This document shows, piece after piece, positions 13,821 to 22,142 of a stretch of DNA of 24,871 nucleotides. The notes under the pieces are model-generated. The model ran no database searches, was not told where the DNA came from, and saw nothing but the letters and a program-made list of their open reading frames with translations. This stretch comes from CALFXN01 sp964451935 (GTDB taxonomy: Bacteria; Synergistota; Synergistia; Synergistales; Aminobacteriaceae). The position numbers and the translations under genes are program-made. The stretch spans positions 1 to 24,871 of the forward strand of contig CAYVKE010000038.1 of the NCBI GenBank assembly GCA_964451935.1, written 5' to 3'. Numbering within the stretch: the first letter of the stretch is position 1; every line of letters starts with the position of its first letter.

Positions 13821-14689
13821 TTAAGTCCCGCATCCTGGGGAAAATGAAAGAAATCAAATCCTTCCCTCAGTTCGTGGTGGAGACACTCAGAAAACTCAAC
13901 GATCGCGACAGCAGCGCCAGCGATGTCGCCATGAGCCTCTCCCGGGACGAAGGCCTCGTCATTCGGACGCTGAAGCTGGCCAACTCGGCCGCCTACGGGA
14001 TATCCCGCGACATATCGAGCGTCACGGAAGCAATCGCCATGTTGGGGTACAAGAATATCAGCAATATTGTCCTTTCCGCTTCGGTCTATTCCGTCATGGA
14101 TAAATCGCTTCAGGGATATGCGCTCGACCGGGGACAGCTCTGGAAACACTCGCTGACGGTCGCGTACGCGGCCAGATACATTGCGCAGCGTTTCGGGAAG
14201 TCCATACCGGAAGAGGCGTATGTCGGCGGCCTGTTACACGACATCGGCAAGGTCGTCCTGAATGATTATGTCCGCTTCGGGTACGGCATCATCGTCAAAC
14301 TGGTCGAAGAGAAGCAGATCCCGTTTATCGAGGCGGAGACGCAGGTTCTCGGCTTCGACCACGCGCAGGTCGGCGCGATGCTCGTCGAAAAGTGGGGATT
14401 GCCCGAAGCGTACGGATATGCCGTCGCGTATCATCACGCTCCGGATTCCGTGCCTCCGGAGAAACGCGAGAAGTTTCAACCTATTGCGGACATCGTCCAT
14501 ACGGCGAATGCCATGTGCCTCATGCTCGGCGTCGGCATCGGCGCGGACGGGTTGCAGAATCCCATGTATCCACAGGTGTTTGAACGACTCGGCATAGAAG
14601 ACTGTGAAGGCCTTCTTTCGGAACTTGTGGATTTTGTTCAGGTCGCGGCGGAGGAACTCGAATCATGGGAGAGTCCGGAAAATGAATGA
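13787..14689 (+). CDS. HDOD domain protein
   Basis: HDOD domains are found in bacterial signalling proteins and are often non-catalytic relatives of HD phosphohydrolases. The 300-residue product has the HDOD block from about residue 25 to 220. It includes SFPQFVVETLRKLNDRDSS, LKLANSAAYGISRDISSVTE and AIAMLGYKNISNIVL. HD-type residues are retained: His121 in WKHSL, His151-Asp152 in GLLHDIGK and a His pair at 216-217. Residual hydrolase activity is therefore conceivable. No receiver, GGDEF or EAL domain is attached, so its input and output are unknown. GGGGAGGAAG precedes ATG 13787. It overlaps the preceding gene by 34 bases and cmk by 8. Confidence 0.9.
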   Translation: MDGIDERSRELIKSRILGKMKEIKSFPQFVVETLRKLNDRDSSASDVAMSLSRDEGLVIRTLKLANSAAYGISRDISSVTEAIAMLGYKNISNIVLSASVYSVMDKSLQGYALDRGQLWKHSLTVAYAARYIAQRFGKSIPEEAYVGGLLHDIGKVVLNDYVRFGYGIIVKLVEEKQIPFIEAETQVLGFDHAQVGAMLVEKWGLPEAYGYAVAYHHAPDSVPPEKREKFQPIADIVHTANAMCLMLGVGIGADGLQNPMYPQVFERLGIEDCEGLLSELVDFVQVAAEELESWESPENE

Positions 14690-15350
14690 TATTCCTTTGG
14701 TGATAACGGTCGACGGTCCGGCGGGATCGGGGAAGAGCACCGTGGCGAAAGCGCTTGCGAACCGGCTCGGCCTTTCGTATCTCGACACGGGAGCGTTGTA
14801 TCGGGCTATTGCGTGGCATCTGCACAATCACGGCATTGCGGCGGTTGAAGGAGAAGCGCTGACGCGCGCTCTCGAAGCGCTTTCCATTACGCTTGGGAAG
14901 CAGGGCGTCTGTGTCGGCGAACACAACGTCACATCTCTCATCCGCTCGCCGGAAGTCGACAGCGTCGTTTCGAATTACGCAGCCCTTCCCTCCGTGCGCC
15001 GGAAACTGCTCGATTTGCAACGGCGACAGGCGATCCTTCCGGGAATCGTCGCGGACGGAAGAGACATGGGAACCGTCGTTTTCCCGTGCGCTTCGTGCAA
15101 GTTTTTCCTGATTGCGACTCCCGAGATCAGAGCGCAGCGGCGCGTGAAGGAAATTCGGGAGCGGGGAGAAACCGTTTCGTACCAGGATGTTCTGGAAGGC
15201 ATCCGGGAAAGGGACCGGATCGACTCGGAACGGGAAGAAGCTCCCCTCCGAAAACCGGAGAATTCCCATGAGATCGACACTTCCGGAATGAGCATTGAAG
15301 AAGTCGTCTCCCGAATGTACGGAATTGTCGCCGGTGCGGTGTCTCTATGA
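14682..15350 (+). CDS. cmk: Cytidylate kinase
   Basis: Cmk phosphorylates CMP and dCMP with ATP in pyrimidine nucleotide supply. The 222-residue product has the P-loop GPAGSGKST (residues 12-20), followed by YLDTGALYRAIAWHL. The nucleotide-binding block is VADGRDMGTVVFP, and a lid-like region is rich in Arg (RAQRRVKEIRERGE). ATG 14682 overlaps the HDOD stop as ATGAATGA; a longer in-frame ORF upstream has no homology. It overlaps plsC by ATGA. Length is normal for the short bacterial form. Confidence 0.95.
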   Translation: MNDIPLVITVDGPAGSGKSTVAKALANRLGLSYLDTGALYRAIAWHLHNHGIAAVEGEALTRALEALSITLGKQGVCVGEHNVTSLIRSPEVDSVVSNYAALPSVRRKLLDLQRRQAILPGIVADGRDMGTVVFPCASCKFFLIATPEIRAQRRVKEIRERGETVSYQDVLEGIRERDRIDSEREEAPLRKPENSHEIDTSGMSIEEVVSRMYGIVAGAVSL

Positions 15351-16000
15351 AAGAGATGTCTTTTTTTTCGCCGCTTGTGTACTTTCTGGTCCGATGGTTC
15401 TGCTGGATCGTTCTGAAGGTCTACAACCGCATGAGGGTTCTCGGACTGAAGGACGTCGATCCGAAACGCCAGTACATAGTGGTGTGCAATCATTGCAGCA
15501 ACCTGGATCCAGTCGTTATCGGAGGGACCTTCCCGACGCGACTCCGGTATCTTGCGAAGTCGGAGCTTTTCCAGTGTCCCGGTTTCAGTCACCTCTTGCT
15601 GGCCCTCGGCGCGATTCCCGTGAAGAAGCAGGACAGCCAGAGCGCCGGCGCGACGCTGAAAGCGTTTCTCTCGCTTCTTGAAGACGGCGAAAGCGTCCTT
15701 ATTTTCCCGGAAGGGGGACGTTCCGATGACGGTGCGCTGAAACCCCTCGAGGGCGGAGTCGCCCTCATTGCATTGAAGTCGAAAGTGGCGATTCTCCCCG
15801 CGTATATTCGCGGTTCTTTTCAGGCGATGCCTCCCGGCGCCCCATGGATCAAACCCGTTCGCATTTCGGTGACCTACGGTAGTCCGATCGACCCCTCCCC
15901 GTATGCTTCCTGCGAGTCCGGCGGCAAAGAGGCCCGAGGGAAGTTGCTCCAGGCGATATCGGAGGCCTTTATCGCTCTTGAGCGTCAATCCGATGAGTAA
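15347..16000 (+). CDS. plsC: 1-acylglycerol-3-phosphate acyltransferase (PlsC-like)
   Basis: PlsC enzymes acylate lysophosphatidic acid at the inner membrane in phospholipid synthesis. The 217-residue product has a hydrophobic N-terminal anchor (about 8-24). The catalytic HX4D motif is NHCSNLDP, His49 to Asp54, and the glycerol-phosphate binding block is LIFPEGGRSDDG. The context after cmk, overlapping by ATGA, is common in several phyla. The acyl acceptor is inferred from family resemblance; other members of this acyltransferase fold act on different lysolipids. It overlaps hflX by 8 bases. Confidence 0.88.
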   Translation: MKEMSFFSPLVYFLVRWFCWIVLKVYNRMRVLGLKDVDPKRQYIVVCNHCSNLDPVVIGGTFPTRLRYLAKSELFQCPGFSHLLLALGAIPVKKQDSQSAGATLKAFLSLLEDGESVLIFPEGGRSDDGALKPLEGGVALIALKSKVAILPAYIRGSFQAMPPGAPWIKPVRISVTYGSPIDPSPYASCESGGKEARGKLLQAISEAFIALERQSDE

Positions 16001-17114
16001 AAATATATCCGGAAAGACACGAAAAGCCGTCATCGCAGCTCTGGACATGCCCTCTGCGGATTTCGACGTGGAGCCGTTGCTCGATGAGCTTGAGCTTCTG
16101 CTTAAGAACCTGGGAATCGCTTCCGTCGGAAGGATTATTCAAAAGAAGGACCACCCGGATGCCGGGTGTTTCCTTGGAACCGGAAAGGCGGAAGAGGCGG
16201 CGCTTTTTTGCGCTTCCGTGGGGGCCGGACTGATAGTGTGTAACGGCCAGCTCGCGCCGGGGCAACGGGCGACGCTTGCGAAAATCACGAAATGCGAAGT
16301 CTGGGACAGGGCCTTTGTCATCATGAAGATTTTCGAGCGTCGCGCCCGCTCCCAGGAAGCGAAGCTCCAGGTCGAGCGTGCGTTGTGCGCCTATGAGATC
16401 CCCTACCTCAAGGGGTTGGGACGGGTGATGTCGCGTCTCGGAGGAGGAATCGGAACCAGGGGCCCCGGTGAGACGGAGTTCGAACGGCATCGACGAAAGC
16501 TCGAACGACGATTGCGGGATATATCGGGCAAACTCGGCGCCATTCGCGACCGCCGTCGTCTGAGCAGGGAACGTCGGGCCAAAGAGCGATTCCCCGTCGT
16601 TTCGCTTGCCGGGTATACGAATAGCGGAAAATCGACGCTTCTGCGGAGATTGTCCGGCGACGAGACGCTCATTGCGGAGGACAGGCTGTTCTCGACGCTG
16701 GATACCTTTATTCGGGCAGTGCGGCTTCCTTCCGGGAAAACGATTCTCGTGGCGGATACGGTCGGCTTCATTCGAGACCTCCCCCATTCGCTGATCGATG
16801 CGTTCCGTGCAACGCTTGAGGAAATATGCCAGTCGTCGCTGATCCTCCTCGTTCTTGACGCCGGCGCGCCGGATTGTCTTGAGACGTTTCGCGTCGTGAC
16901 GAAGACGCTTGGAGACATCGGGGCCGGAGAGGTCCGGCGAATCGTCCTGCTGAACAAGACAGATACGTGTCGGGAAGAATATGTCTTTCAGCTGCGCGAG
17001 CGGATCGCGGGAGAAGAGGATGTCGTTCTTCCCGTCAGCGCGGTCGACGGAAGAGGAGTCGATCAGCTGCTCCGATATCTGGATGAATTTTTCCAACAGG
17101 AGGAAAAGCCATGA
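15993..17114 (+). CDS. hflX: Ribosome-associated GTPase HflX
   Basis: HflX is a GTPase that binds the 50S subunit and splits stalled or stress-arrested 70S ribosomes. The 373-residue product has an N-terminal HflX domain, a glycine-rich block SRLGGGIGTRGPGETEFE, and a basic coiled linker. The GTPase domain has G1 GYTNSGKST (207-215), G3 DTVGF and G4 NKTD. The start is ATG 15993, overlapping the plsC stop as ATGAGTAA. No clear Shine-Dalgarno is seen, so translation is probably coupled to plsC. The end overlaps yicC by ATGA. Confidence 0.94.
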   Translation: MSKNISGKTRKAVIAALDMPSADFDVEPLLDELELLLKNLGIASVGRIIQKKDHPDAGCFLGTGKAEEAALFCASVGAGLIVCNGQLAPGQRATLAKITKCEVWDRAFVIMKIFERRARSQEAKLQVERALCAYEIPYLKGLGRVMSRLGGGIGTRGPGETEFERHRRKLERRLRDISGKLGAIRDRRRLSRERRAKERFPVVSLAGYTNSGKSTLLRRLSGDETLIAEDRLFSTLDTFIRAVRLPSGKTILVADTVGFIRDLPHSLIDAFRATLEEICQSSLILLVLDAGAPDCLETFRVVTKTLGDIGAGEVRRIVLLNKTDTCREEYVFQLRERIAGEEDVVLPVSAVDGRGVDQLLRYLDEFFQQEEKP

Positions 17115-17995
17115 TTCGAAGCATGACCGGGTACAGCAGGGTGTCCGTTTCGCACGAATGGGGGATCGTGACGATGGAAATATCGTCGGTCAACCATCGT
17201 TTTCAGGATTTTTCGATTCGCCTCCCGAGAGAACTCTCACAATTTGAATCGCAGGTTCACTCGGTGTTGCGGCGACGTCTTTCGAGGGGAAAAGTCCGGG
17301 CTTCCATCGACGTTCAATGGGCGCCGTCGCTTTCGGGATGCCATCTCGATATGGGAGCGCTCGAAGGAATATATTCCGAACTGCAAACGTTTCGTGCGGC
17401 GCGGCGTATTCCCGGCGATCCCGTTCCCGAAATGCTCCTGCAGCTTCCGGGGATTTTAATCGGACCCGCGAGCAGCGAAGAGCGGACCCAGGAGATTAGC
17501 GATTGTCTTGCGGATCTTGCGCAGCAGGCTCTGGACAAACTGGAGGAAATGAAAGCGGAAGAGGGGATGCACATACAAAGTGATATAATATCACATCTGA
17601 CCGCTTTCGAGAGTCTTCTCGACGCCATTTCCTCGATTTGGGACAGAGAGTCGAAATCCGCTTTCGCCGATATGCAGGAACGAATACGAAAAGCGATCGG
17701 AGAAATGAACGGAACGCTCGACGAAGGCAGGCTTGTTCAGGAAGTCGTCATCATGGCGGATAAATGGGACGTTTCCGAGGAAATCGCCCGATCGAGAAGC
17801 CACATCGAGAAATTTCGCACGATCCTTCGCCAGGATGAATCGCAAGGGAAGAAACTCGATTTTCTCGTTCAGGAGATGAACAGGGAAGTCAACACGATGG
17901 GATCGAAGCTGGCGAGTTCGGAATTGCGATGGAATGTCGTCGAGTGCAAGACTATTATCGAAAGAATCAGGGAACAAGTGCAAAACGTGGAGTGA
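17111..17995 (+). CDS. yicC: YicC/YloC family endoribonuclease
   Basis: YicC-family proteins are RNA-binding proteins, and E. coli YicC has been reported as an endoribonuclease. The 294-residue product opens with the family signature MIRSMTGYSRVSV, then SVNHRFQDFSIRLPREL. It ends with the conserved block GKKLDFLVQEMNREVNTMGS and SSELRWNVVECKTIIERIRE. AGGAGG lies 8 bases before ATG 17111. It precedes remA and gmk as in Bacillus, where the homologue is yloC. Confidence 0.94.
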   Translation: MIRSMTGYSRVSVSHEWGIVTMEISSVNHRFQDFSIRLPRELSQFESQVHSVLRRRLSRGKVRASIDVQWAPSLSGCHLDMGALEGIYSELQTFRAARRIPGDPVPEMLLQLPGILIGPASSEERTQEISDCLADLAQQALDKLEEMKAEEGMHIQSDIISHLTAFESLLDAISSIWDRESKSAFADMQERIRKAIGEMNGTLDEGRLVQEVVIMADKWDVSEEIARSRSHIEKFRTILRQDESQGKKLDFLVQEMNREVNTMGSKLASSELRWNVVECKTIIERIREQVQNVE

Positions 17996-18001
17996 TGCGG
18001 T

Positions 18002-18265
18002 ATGCCGTACAGACTCGTTCATATCGGTTTCGGCAATATGATAGTAGCGGAACGGATCGTGGCGATCATTCACCCTTCATCCGCTCCAATCAAAAGACTG
18101 AAAGAAGAAGCGAAAGAAGCCGGCCGGCTGATTGACGCGACGCAAGGCAGGAAAACCAGGGCGATTCTGGTCACGGACAGCAATCACATCGTGCTGTCGG
18201 CGATCCAGCCTGAGACAATCGTGCATCGATTCGAGGACGAAGCGAATGACGGAGATGAAGAATAG
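18002..18265 (+). CDS. remA: RemA-like protein (DUF370)
   Basis: RemA is a small DNA-binding regulator; in Bacillus it forms ring-like oligomers and activates matrix and osmoprotection genes. The 87-residue product begins MPYRLVHIGFGNMIVAERIV. It contains the family block GRLIDATQGRKTRAILVTDS followed by NHIVLSAIQPETI. GGAGTGA precedes the ATG, 6 bases after yicC. Gene order yicC-remA-gmk is the same as in Bacillus. What it regulates here cannot be read from the sequence. The end overlaps gmk by 20 bases. Confidence 0.93.
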   Translation: MPYRLVHIGFGNMIVAERIVAIIHPSSAPIKRLKEEAKEAGRLIDATQGRKTRAILVTDSNHIVLSAIQPETIVHRFEDEANDGDEE

Positions 18266-18854
18266 AAAAGGACAGATATTCGTTTTGTCCGGCCCCAGCG
18301 GCGCCGGCAAGGGGACGGTTCGGAAACGGCTCTTTCAGGAAATACCGATGCTGAAGTACTCTATCTCCTGTACGACGCGACAACCGCGTCCCGGAGAAGT
18401 CGACGGGGTGGACTACCGCTTCATAGACGAAACGCGGTTCAGGGCTTTTATCCGGGAAGAAGCTTTTCTTGAATGGGCGGATGTCCATGGCCACCTCTAC
18501 GGAACACTCTGCTCGGATGTCGAGCGCGAATGCAGCGCCGGATACGATATCGTTCTGGAAATCGACGTTCAGGGAGCGATGCAGGTCAGAAACAAATGCA
18601 CGCGGTGCATCCTCATCTTTCTCAGCCCTCCTTCCCTGGAGGCGTTGGAGCAGCGGCTCCGCCTGAGGGGAACGGAAAGCGAGGAAAATGTGCGTATTCG
18701 TCTGCGAAACGCGAACGATGAAATGAACCTCGCTTCAGGATACGATTATCTCGTTATCAATGACAGCGTCGAGGACGCAGTGCATCGGATCAGGGAAATT
18801 ATTCTCTCCGAAAGGAACAGATATGCTTCTTCCGCATGTCTCCAAGGGAGGTGA
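18246..18854 (+). CDS. gmk: Guanylate kinase
   Basis: Gmk phosphorylates GMP and dGMP with ATP. The 202-residue product has the P-loop GPSGAGKGT (residues 16-24) and the GMP-binding block SCTTRQPRPGEVDGVDYRF. EWADVHGHLYGT and VLEIDVQGAMQV follow. ATG 18246, with GAGG 9 bases upstream, is preferred over ATG 18255, whose GGAG is directly adjacent. An upstream extension would enter remA without homology. Its stop lies within the ribosome binding site of rpoZ. Confidence 0.95.
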   Translation: MTEMKNRKGQIFVLSGPSGAGKGTVRKRLFQEIPMLKYSISCTTRQPRPGEVDGVDYRFIDETRFRAFIREEAFLEWADVHGHLYGTLCSDVERECSAGYDIVLEIDVQGAMQVRNKCTRCILIFLSPPSLEALEQRLRLRGTESEENVRIRLRNANDEMNLASGYDYLVINDSVEDAVHRIREIILSERNRYASSACLQGR

Positions 18855-18859
18855 AACGA

Positions 18860-19108
18860 TTGAAATTCTACGATATCGACGCAATGGCGAAAAAACTGGG
18901 GATCGACAACAAGTATCTTCTGACGACGTTAGTGTCGGGACGAGCGCGAAGCATCAGCGAACAAAAGGGAAGAATTCTCGAAGAAGAAGAAAAATATATC
19001 TCCGTCGTTCTCGACGATCTGGACGAAGAGCGTCTTGCCGTGATCCCGGCGACGAAGCCGTCGCAGGAATCAAGCGAAGGAAAAGAAGATGTTGGCCTGG
19101 AAGCGTAG
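18860..19108 (+). CDS. rpoZ: RNA polymerase omega subunit
   Basis: Omega is the small subunit that helps assemble RNA polymerase around beta-prime. The 82-residue product begins MKFYDIDAMAKKLGIDNKYL and has the omega block NKYLLTTLVSGRARSISE. It is followed by an acidic tail, as is common in this family. I choose TTG 18860 because GGGAGGTGA ends 5 bases upstream and the family starts close to this point. In-frame ATG 18836 has no good RBS. The position between gmk and coaBC is typical. The end overlaps coaBC by 20 bases. Confidence 0.9.
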   Translation: MKFYDIDAMAKKLGIDNKYLLTTLVSGRARSISEQKGRILEEEEKYISVVLDDLDEERLAVIPATKPSQESSEGKEDVGLEA

Positions 19109-20312
19109 CAGACGGGTTGTGTTGGGCGTTTCCGGCGGGATAGCCGCCTACAAGGCGGCCGAAATCGTGCGCCTTCTCCGGAATTGCAGCTGCGACGTCG
19201 AAGTCGTCATGACGGAGGATGCGGAGCGTTTCGTGTCGCCGTTGACGCTTGCCGCTCTTTCCGGAAGAAGGGTATGGCGACAAACCGATTATCTTTCCTC
19301 GGAGTATGGCTGCACGATCCCGCATATTTCTCTTGCGGACTGGGCCGAAGTCGTGATTATCGCTCCGCTGACCGCGAATACCATGGCGGGGATCGCCTGC
19401 GGGACGGCGAAGAGCCTTCTGGAATCGGTCGTTCTTGCGACGACGGCTCCGGTGCTTCTCTTTCCGGCCATGAACATCCACATGCTGGAGAACGCGGCTA
19501 CCCGGAAGAATGCCGCGACGTTGCGGGAAAGAGGATACCGGGTCGTCGATCCCGACGAAGGATTCCTTGCGTGCGGATACGAGGCGAAGGGCAGACTCCC
19601 TTCTCCCGAGGTCATCCTCCAGGAGATGTGGAGAATTTTGTGCCCGGACAGAAGCCTCGCTTCAAAACGCGTTCTCGTAACGTCGGGTCCGACTTGGGAG
19701 TTTCTCGATCCGGTTCGCTTTATCGGAAATCCCAGTTCCGGCAAAATGGGACGCGCCGTCGCGCAAACAGCATGGTATCGCGGGGCCGATGTCACTCTTG
19801 TCGAAGGGCCGGTTTCCCTCGATGCTCCATACGACATGGAACGCATTCCCGTCGTTTCCGCCCTCGACATGTGCGAGGCGGTCCTCTCAAGATCGTCCGA
19901 TTGCGACATTATCGTCAAGGCTGCGGCTGTCGGCGACTTTCGTGCGGAGAAAAGAGAGGAAGGAAAGGTGAAGCGGGAAGGACGCGATCGCCTTTCGATT
20001 TCGCTCGTTCAGAACCCGGACATCGCACAAGAGCTTGGTGCGAGAAAGCGTGAAGGGCAAATTCTCGTCGGCTTTGCGGCGGAATCCTCTGACCTTTTTG
20101 CGCATGCCTCGGAGAAGATTCGGAAGAAGGGGCTCGACTTCATCGTTGCGAACGACATAACCGCCGAAGGCGCCGGTTTCCGGTCCGATACGAATCGGGT
20201 CGTCTTCATCTTTCCGGACGGAACGACCAGAAATTCGGAGGGTGCGAAAGAAGACGTCGCCGATGTGTTGTGGGACATCGTTTCGTCTCTTCAGGGCAGA
20301 GCGGAGAAGTGA
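19089..20312 (+). CDS. coaBC: Bifunctional phosphopantothenoylcysteine decarboxylase/synthase
   Basis: CoaBC joins cysteine to phosphopantothenate (CoaB, CTP-using) and decarboxylates the product (CoaC, FMN) in coenzyme A synthesis. The 407-residue product has the N-terminal FMN domain with GVSGGIAAYKAAE, active-site His79 in IPHISLADWA, PAMN (126-129), and Cys162 in GFLACGYEAKGRL. The C-terminal CoaB domain starts near 194 with VLVTSGPTWEFLDPVRFIGN and PSSGKMG, followed by VKAAAVGDFR and VQNPDIA. The length is typical. AAGGAAAAG precedes the ATG within rpoZ. Confidence 0.96.
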   Translation: MLAWKRSRRVVLGVSGGIAAYKAAEIVRLLRNCSCDVEVVMTEDAERFVSPLTLAALSGRRVWRQTDYLSSEYGCTIPHISLADWAEVVIIAPLTANTMAGIACGTAKSLLESVVLATTAPVLLFPAMNIHMLENAATRKNAATLRERGYRVVDPDEGFLACGYEAKGRLPSPEVILQEMWRILCPDRSLASKRVLVTSGPTWEFLDPVRFIGNPSSGKMGRAVAQTAWYRGADVTLVEGPVSLDAPYDMERIPVVSALDMCEAVLSRSSDCDIIVKAAAVGDFRAEKREEGKVKREGRDRLSISLVQNPDIAQELGARKREGQILVGFAAESSDLFAHASEKIRKKGLDFIVANDITAEGAGFRSDTNRVVFIFPDGTTRNSEGAKEDVADVLWDIVSSLQGRAEK

Positions 20313-20315
20313 TGC

Positions 20316-22115
20316 GTGTCGTTTCTCGTGGATGTGATCGTACCGGGACCGTGGTGGAATCATCTTACGTATCTTTGTGAAGAAAATCTTTCTGTCGGAT
20401 CCCGCGTGCGTGTCCCGTTAGGGAGAGGAACGCGCATCGCATTTGTGTCGCGTTTTCCGTCCGAAGAATCCGCTTCCCCCCCTACGATACGAAAAATCAG
20501 CGAAACGCTCGACATCTCTCCCGTCTTCCCTGCTTCCTTATGGAAGCTGAGCGACTGGGTCGGTGAGACGTTTCTGTGCGGCCAGGGAACGGCGCTTGGG
20601 GATATGTTGCCTCCGGATGTCTTGAAAGGCGCATCCTACGACGCTCTGTGTTTTGAGAAAATGTCCGACGGCGATAATCGAACAACCGACAGCGTCGTTT
20701 TCCGTCCCCGCGACGAGGAGCGATTTGAAGAATACAGACGCTTGATCGGGAAGACGGAAGGAACATGTCTCGTCCTGTTTCCCGAGAGAGAGACCGCGCA
20801 GCGCTTTTACGCGTCGTTGAAAGACAGGGACGACGTCCTCCTGTGGCCGAACGGAGGAGGACGGAAGGCGATGCTGGCATGGGATTCCGCGCGCCGCTCC
20901 ATTCCCCGCGTCGTGCTGGGGGCGCCGGGGGTTTGTTATGCGCCGCTTCCGCGCATCGATCTGGTTGTCATCGAAGACGAATGCGCATCGTCCTATGATT
21001 CGCAGAAGTTCCCTTTTCTGAACTACAGAATGATCGCTGCGAGACGTGCGAGAGATCACGGAGCGCATCTCGTTCTCGGCGGAAGAATGCCTTCGGCGCG
21101 CGCCTTTCAGCGATACCGCCCGTCGTGCACAGAGCGCCCGGGAAGCAAGCTTGTCCTGATCCGCAAGAATGCGGCGTTGCGCAAAGCGACGCCCGGAATA
21201 GACAAGCAACTTCCGGTCGGACGCGCCATAGTCCGGATGACGGAGCGAACGTTGCGGGAGTCGAAGGTTTCTCTCTGGATTCTCGACCGTTTGGGGTATG
21301 CGGCGGGGATACGATGCGACGATTGCGGCGCGACCATCGCATGCACGCGGTGCGGCGGCGCCCTGCGATGGAAGGAGCGTGACGCCGTAGCGACGTGCAT
21401 GCAGTGTCGGCTGAAAGTCGCCGTGCCGGAAAGATGTCCGTCCTGCGGCGGAGTCCTCCTGATCGGGGAACGGCCGGGAACCGAAGCTCTGCGCAAAATT
21501 GCGGCCGGATGTTCCGGAAACCCGCATGTCATTGAATGCGTCGTTGAGGATCTCAGCGTCGCTTCACGGAGAAAAGCGATCGAAAAACGCGTCTCCGACG
21601 GGGCGATACTCATCGGGACGCGGGGGATCCTTCCGTTTTGCGATACGTTACCCGTGGGACTGGTGTGTTGGATCGATCCGGAGGTCGAACTGGGATTCTC
21701 CCGCTATTACGGAGCGGTGCTTCTGTTTTCCATGATCTGGGAATCCTGCTGGAGAGGCCCCGGGGCGGAGAAGAGGACCGTTCTTGTCCAGACTTCCGAA
21801 ACGGGGGCGAAGTGGATCAGGGGCGCCCGGCAGGGATGGAGCGCTTTTTGGGATGAAGAACTGAGAGAACGGAAGCTCATGATGCTTCCGCCGTATCAGA
21901 TGCAGTTCGAAATCGAAGCGCCTCCGGTTGTTCGGAGTTCTATTCTGGAGTCGCTGAGACACGCGAACATTGATGTGATACCATGGTCCGAAGAGAATGA
22001 GCGGGCGCTCGTCGTCGGAGTAGGGCTTCGGACGATGAAGAAAGCGATGGAGAGGTTCTTTTCGATCAAAGCCTCCGGCCTTGGTTTTCCACGCATTCGG
22101 GTCCGCATGGAATAA
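20316..22115 (+). CDS. priA: PriA-like primosomal protein with degenerate helicase motifs
   Basis: PriA reloads the replication machinery at collapsed forks; most members are ATP-driven 3'-5' helicases of 730-800 residues. This 599-residue product keeps an N-terminal 3'-DNA-binding-type domain (VDVIVPGPWWNHLTYL, RVRVPLGRGTRIAFV). It also has eight zinc cysteines in four CxxC pairs at 334/337, 343/346, 361/364 and 374/377. The helicase motifs have eroded in place. Where Walker A (GVTGSGKT) is expected it reads RPRDEERF (130-137). DEEH is DECA (221-224), GSATPS is GGRMPS, and the GRAGR region is IWESCWRGPG. The frame is intact, so this looks like a maintained non-helicase form, as reported for actinobacterial PriA. 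GTG 20316 is chosen, 3 bases after coaBC, a position typical of priA. Confidence 0.85.
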   Translation: MSFLVDVIVPGPWWNHLTYLCEENLSVGSRVRVPLGRGTRIAFVSRFPSEESASPPTIRKISETLDISPVFPASLWKLSDWVGETFLCGQGTALGDMLPPDVLKGASYDALCFEKMSDGDNRTTDSVVFRPRDEERFEEYRRLIGKTEGTCLVLFPERETAQRFYASLKDRDDVLLWPNGGGRKAMLAWDSARRSIPRVVLGAPGVCYAPLPRIDLVVIEDECASSYDSQKFPFLNYRMIAARRARDHGAHLVLGGRMPSARAFQRYRPSCTERPGSKLVLIRKNAALRKATPGIDKQLPVGRAIVRMTERTLRESKVSLWILDRLGYAAGIRCDDCGATIACTRCGGALRWKERDAVATCMQCRLKVAVPERCPSCGGVLLIGERPGTEALRKIAAGCSGNPHVIECVVEDLSVASRRKAIEKRVSDGAILIGTRGILPFCDTLPVGLVCWIDPEVELGFSRYYGAVLLFSMIWESCWRGPGAEKRTVLVQTSETGAKWIRGARQGWSAFWDEELRERKLMMLPPYQMQFEIEAPPVVRSSILESLRHANIDVIPWSEENERALVVGVGLRTMKKAMERFFSIKASGLGFPRIRVRME

Positions 22116-22142
22116 AAAGAAGCTCCCGGGAAGGAAGATAGC

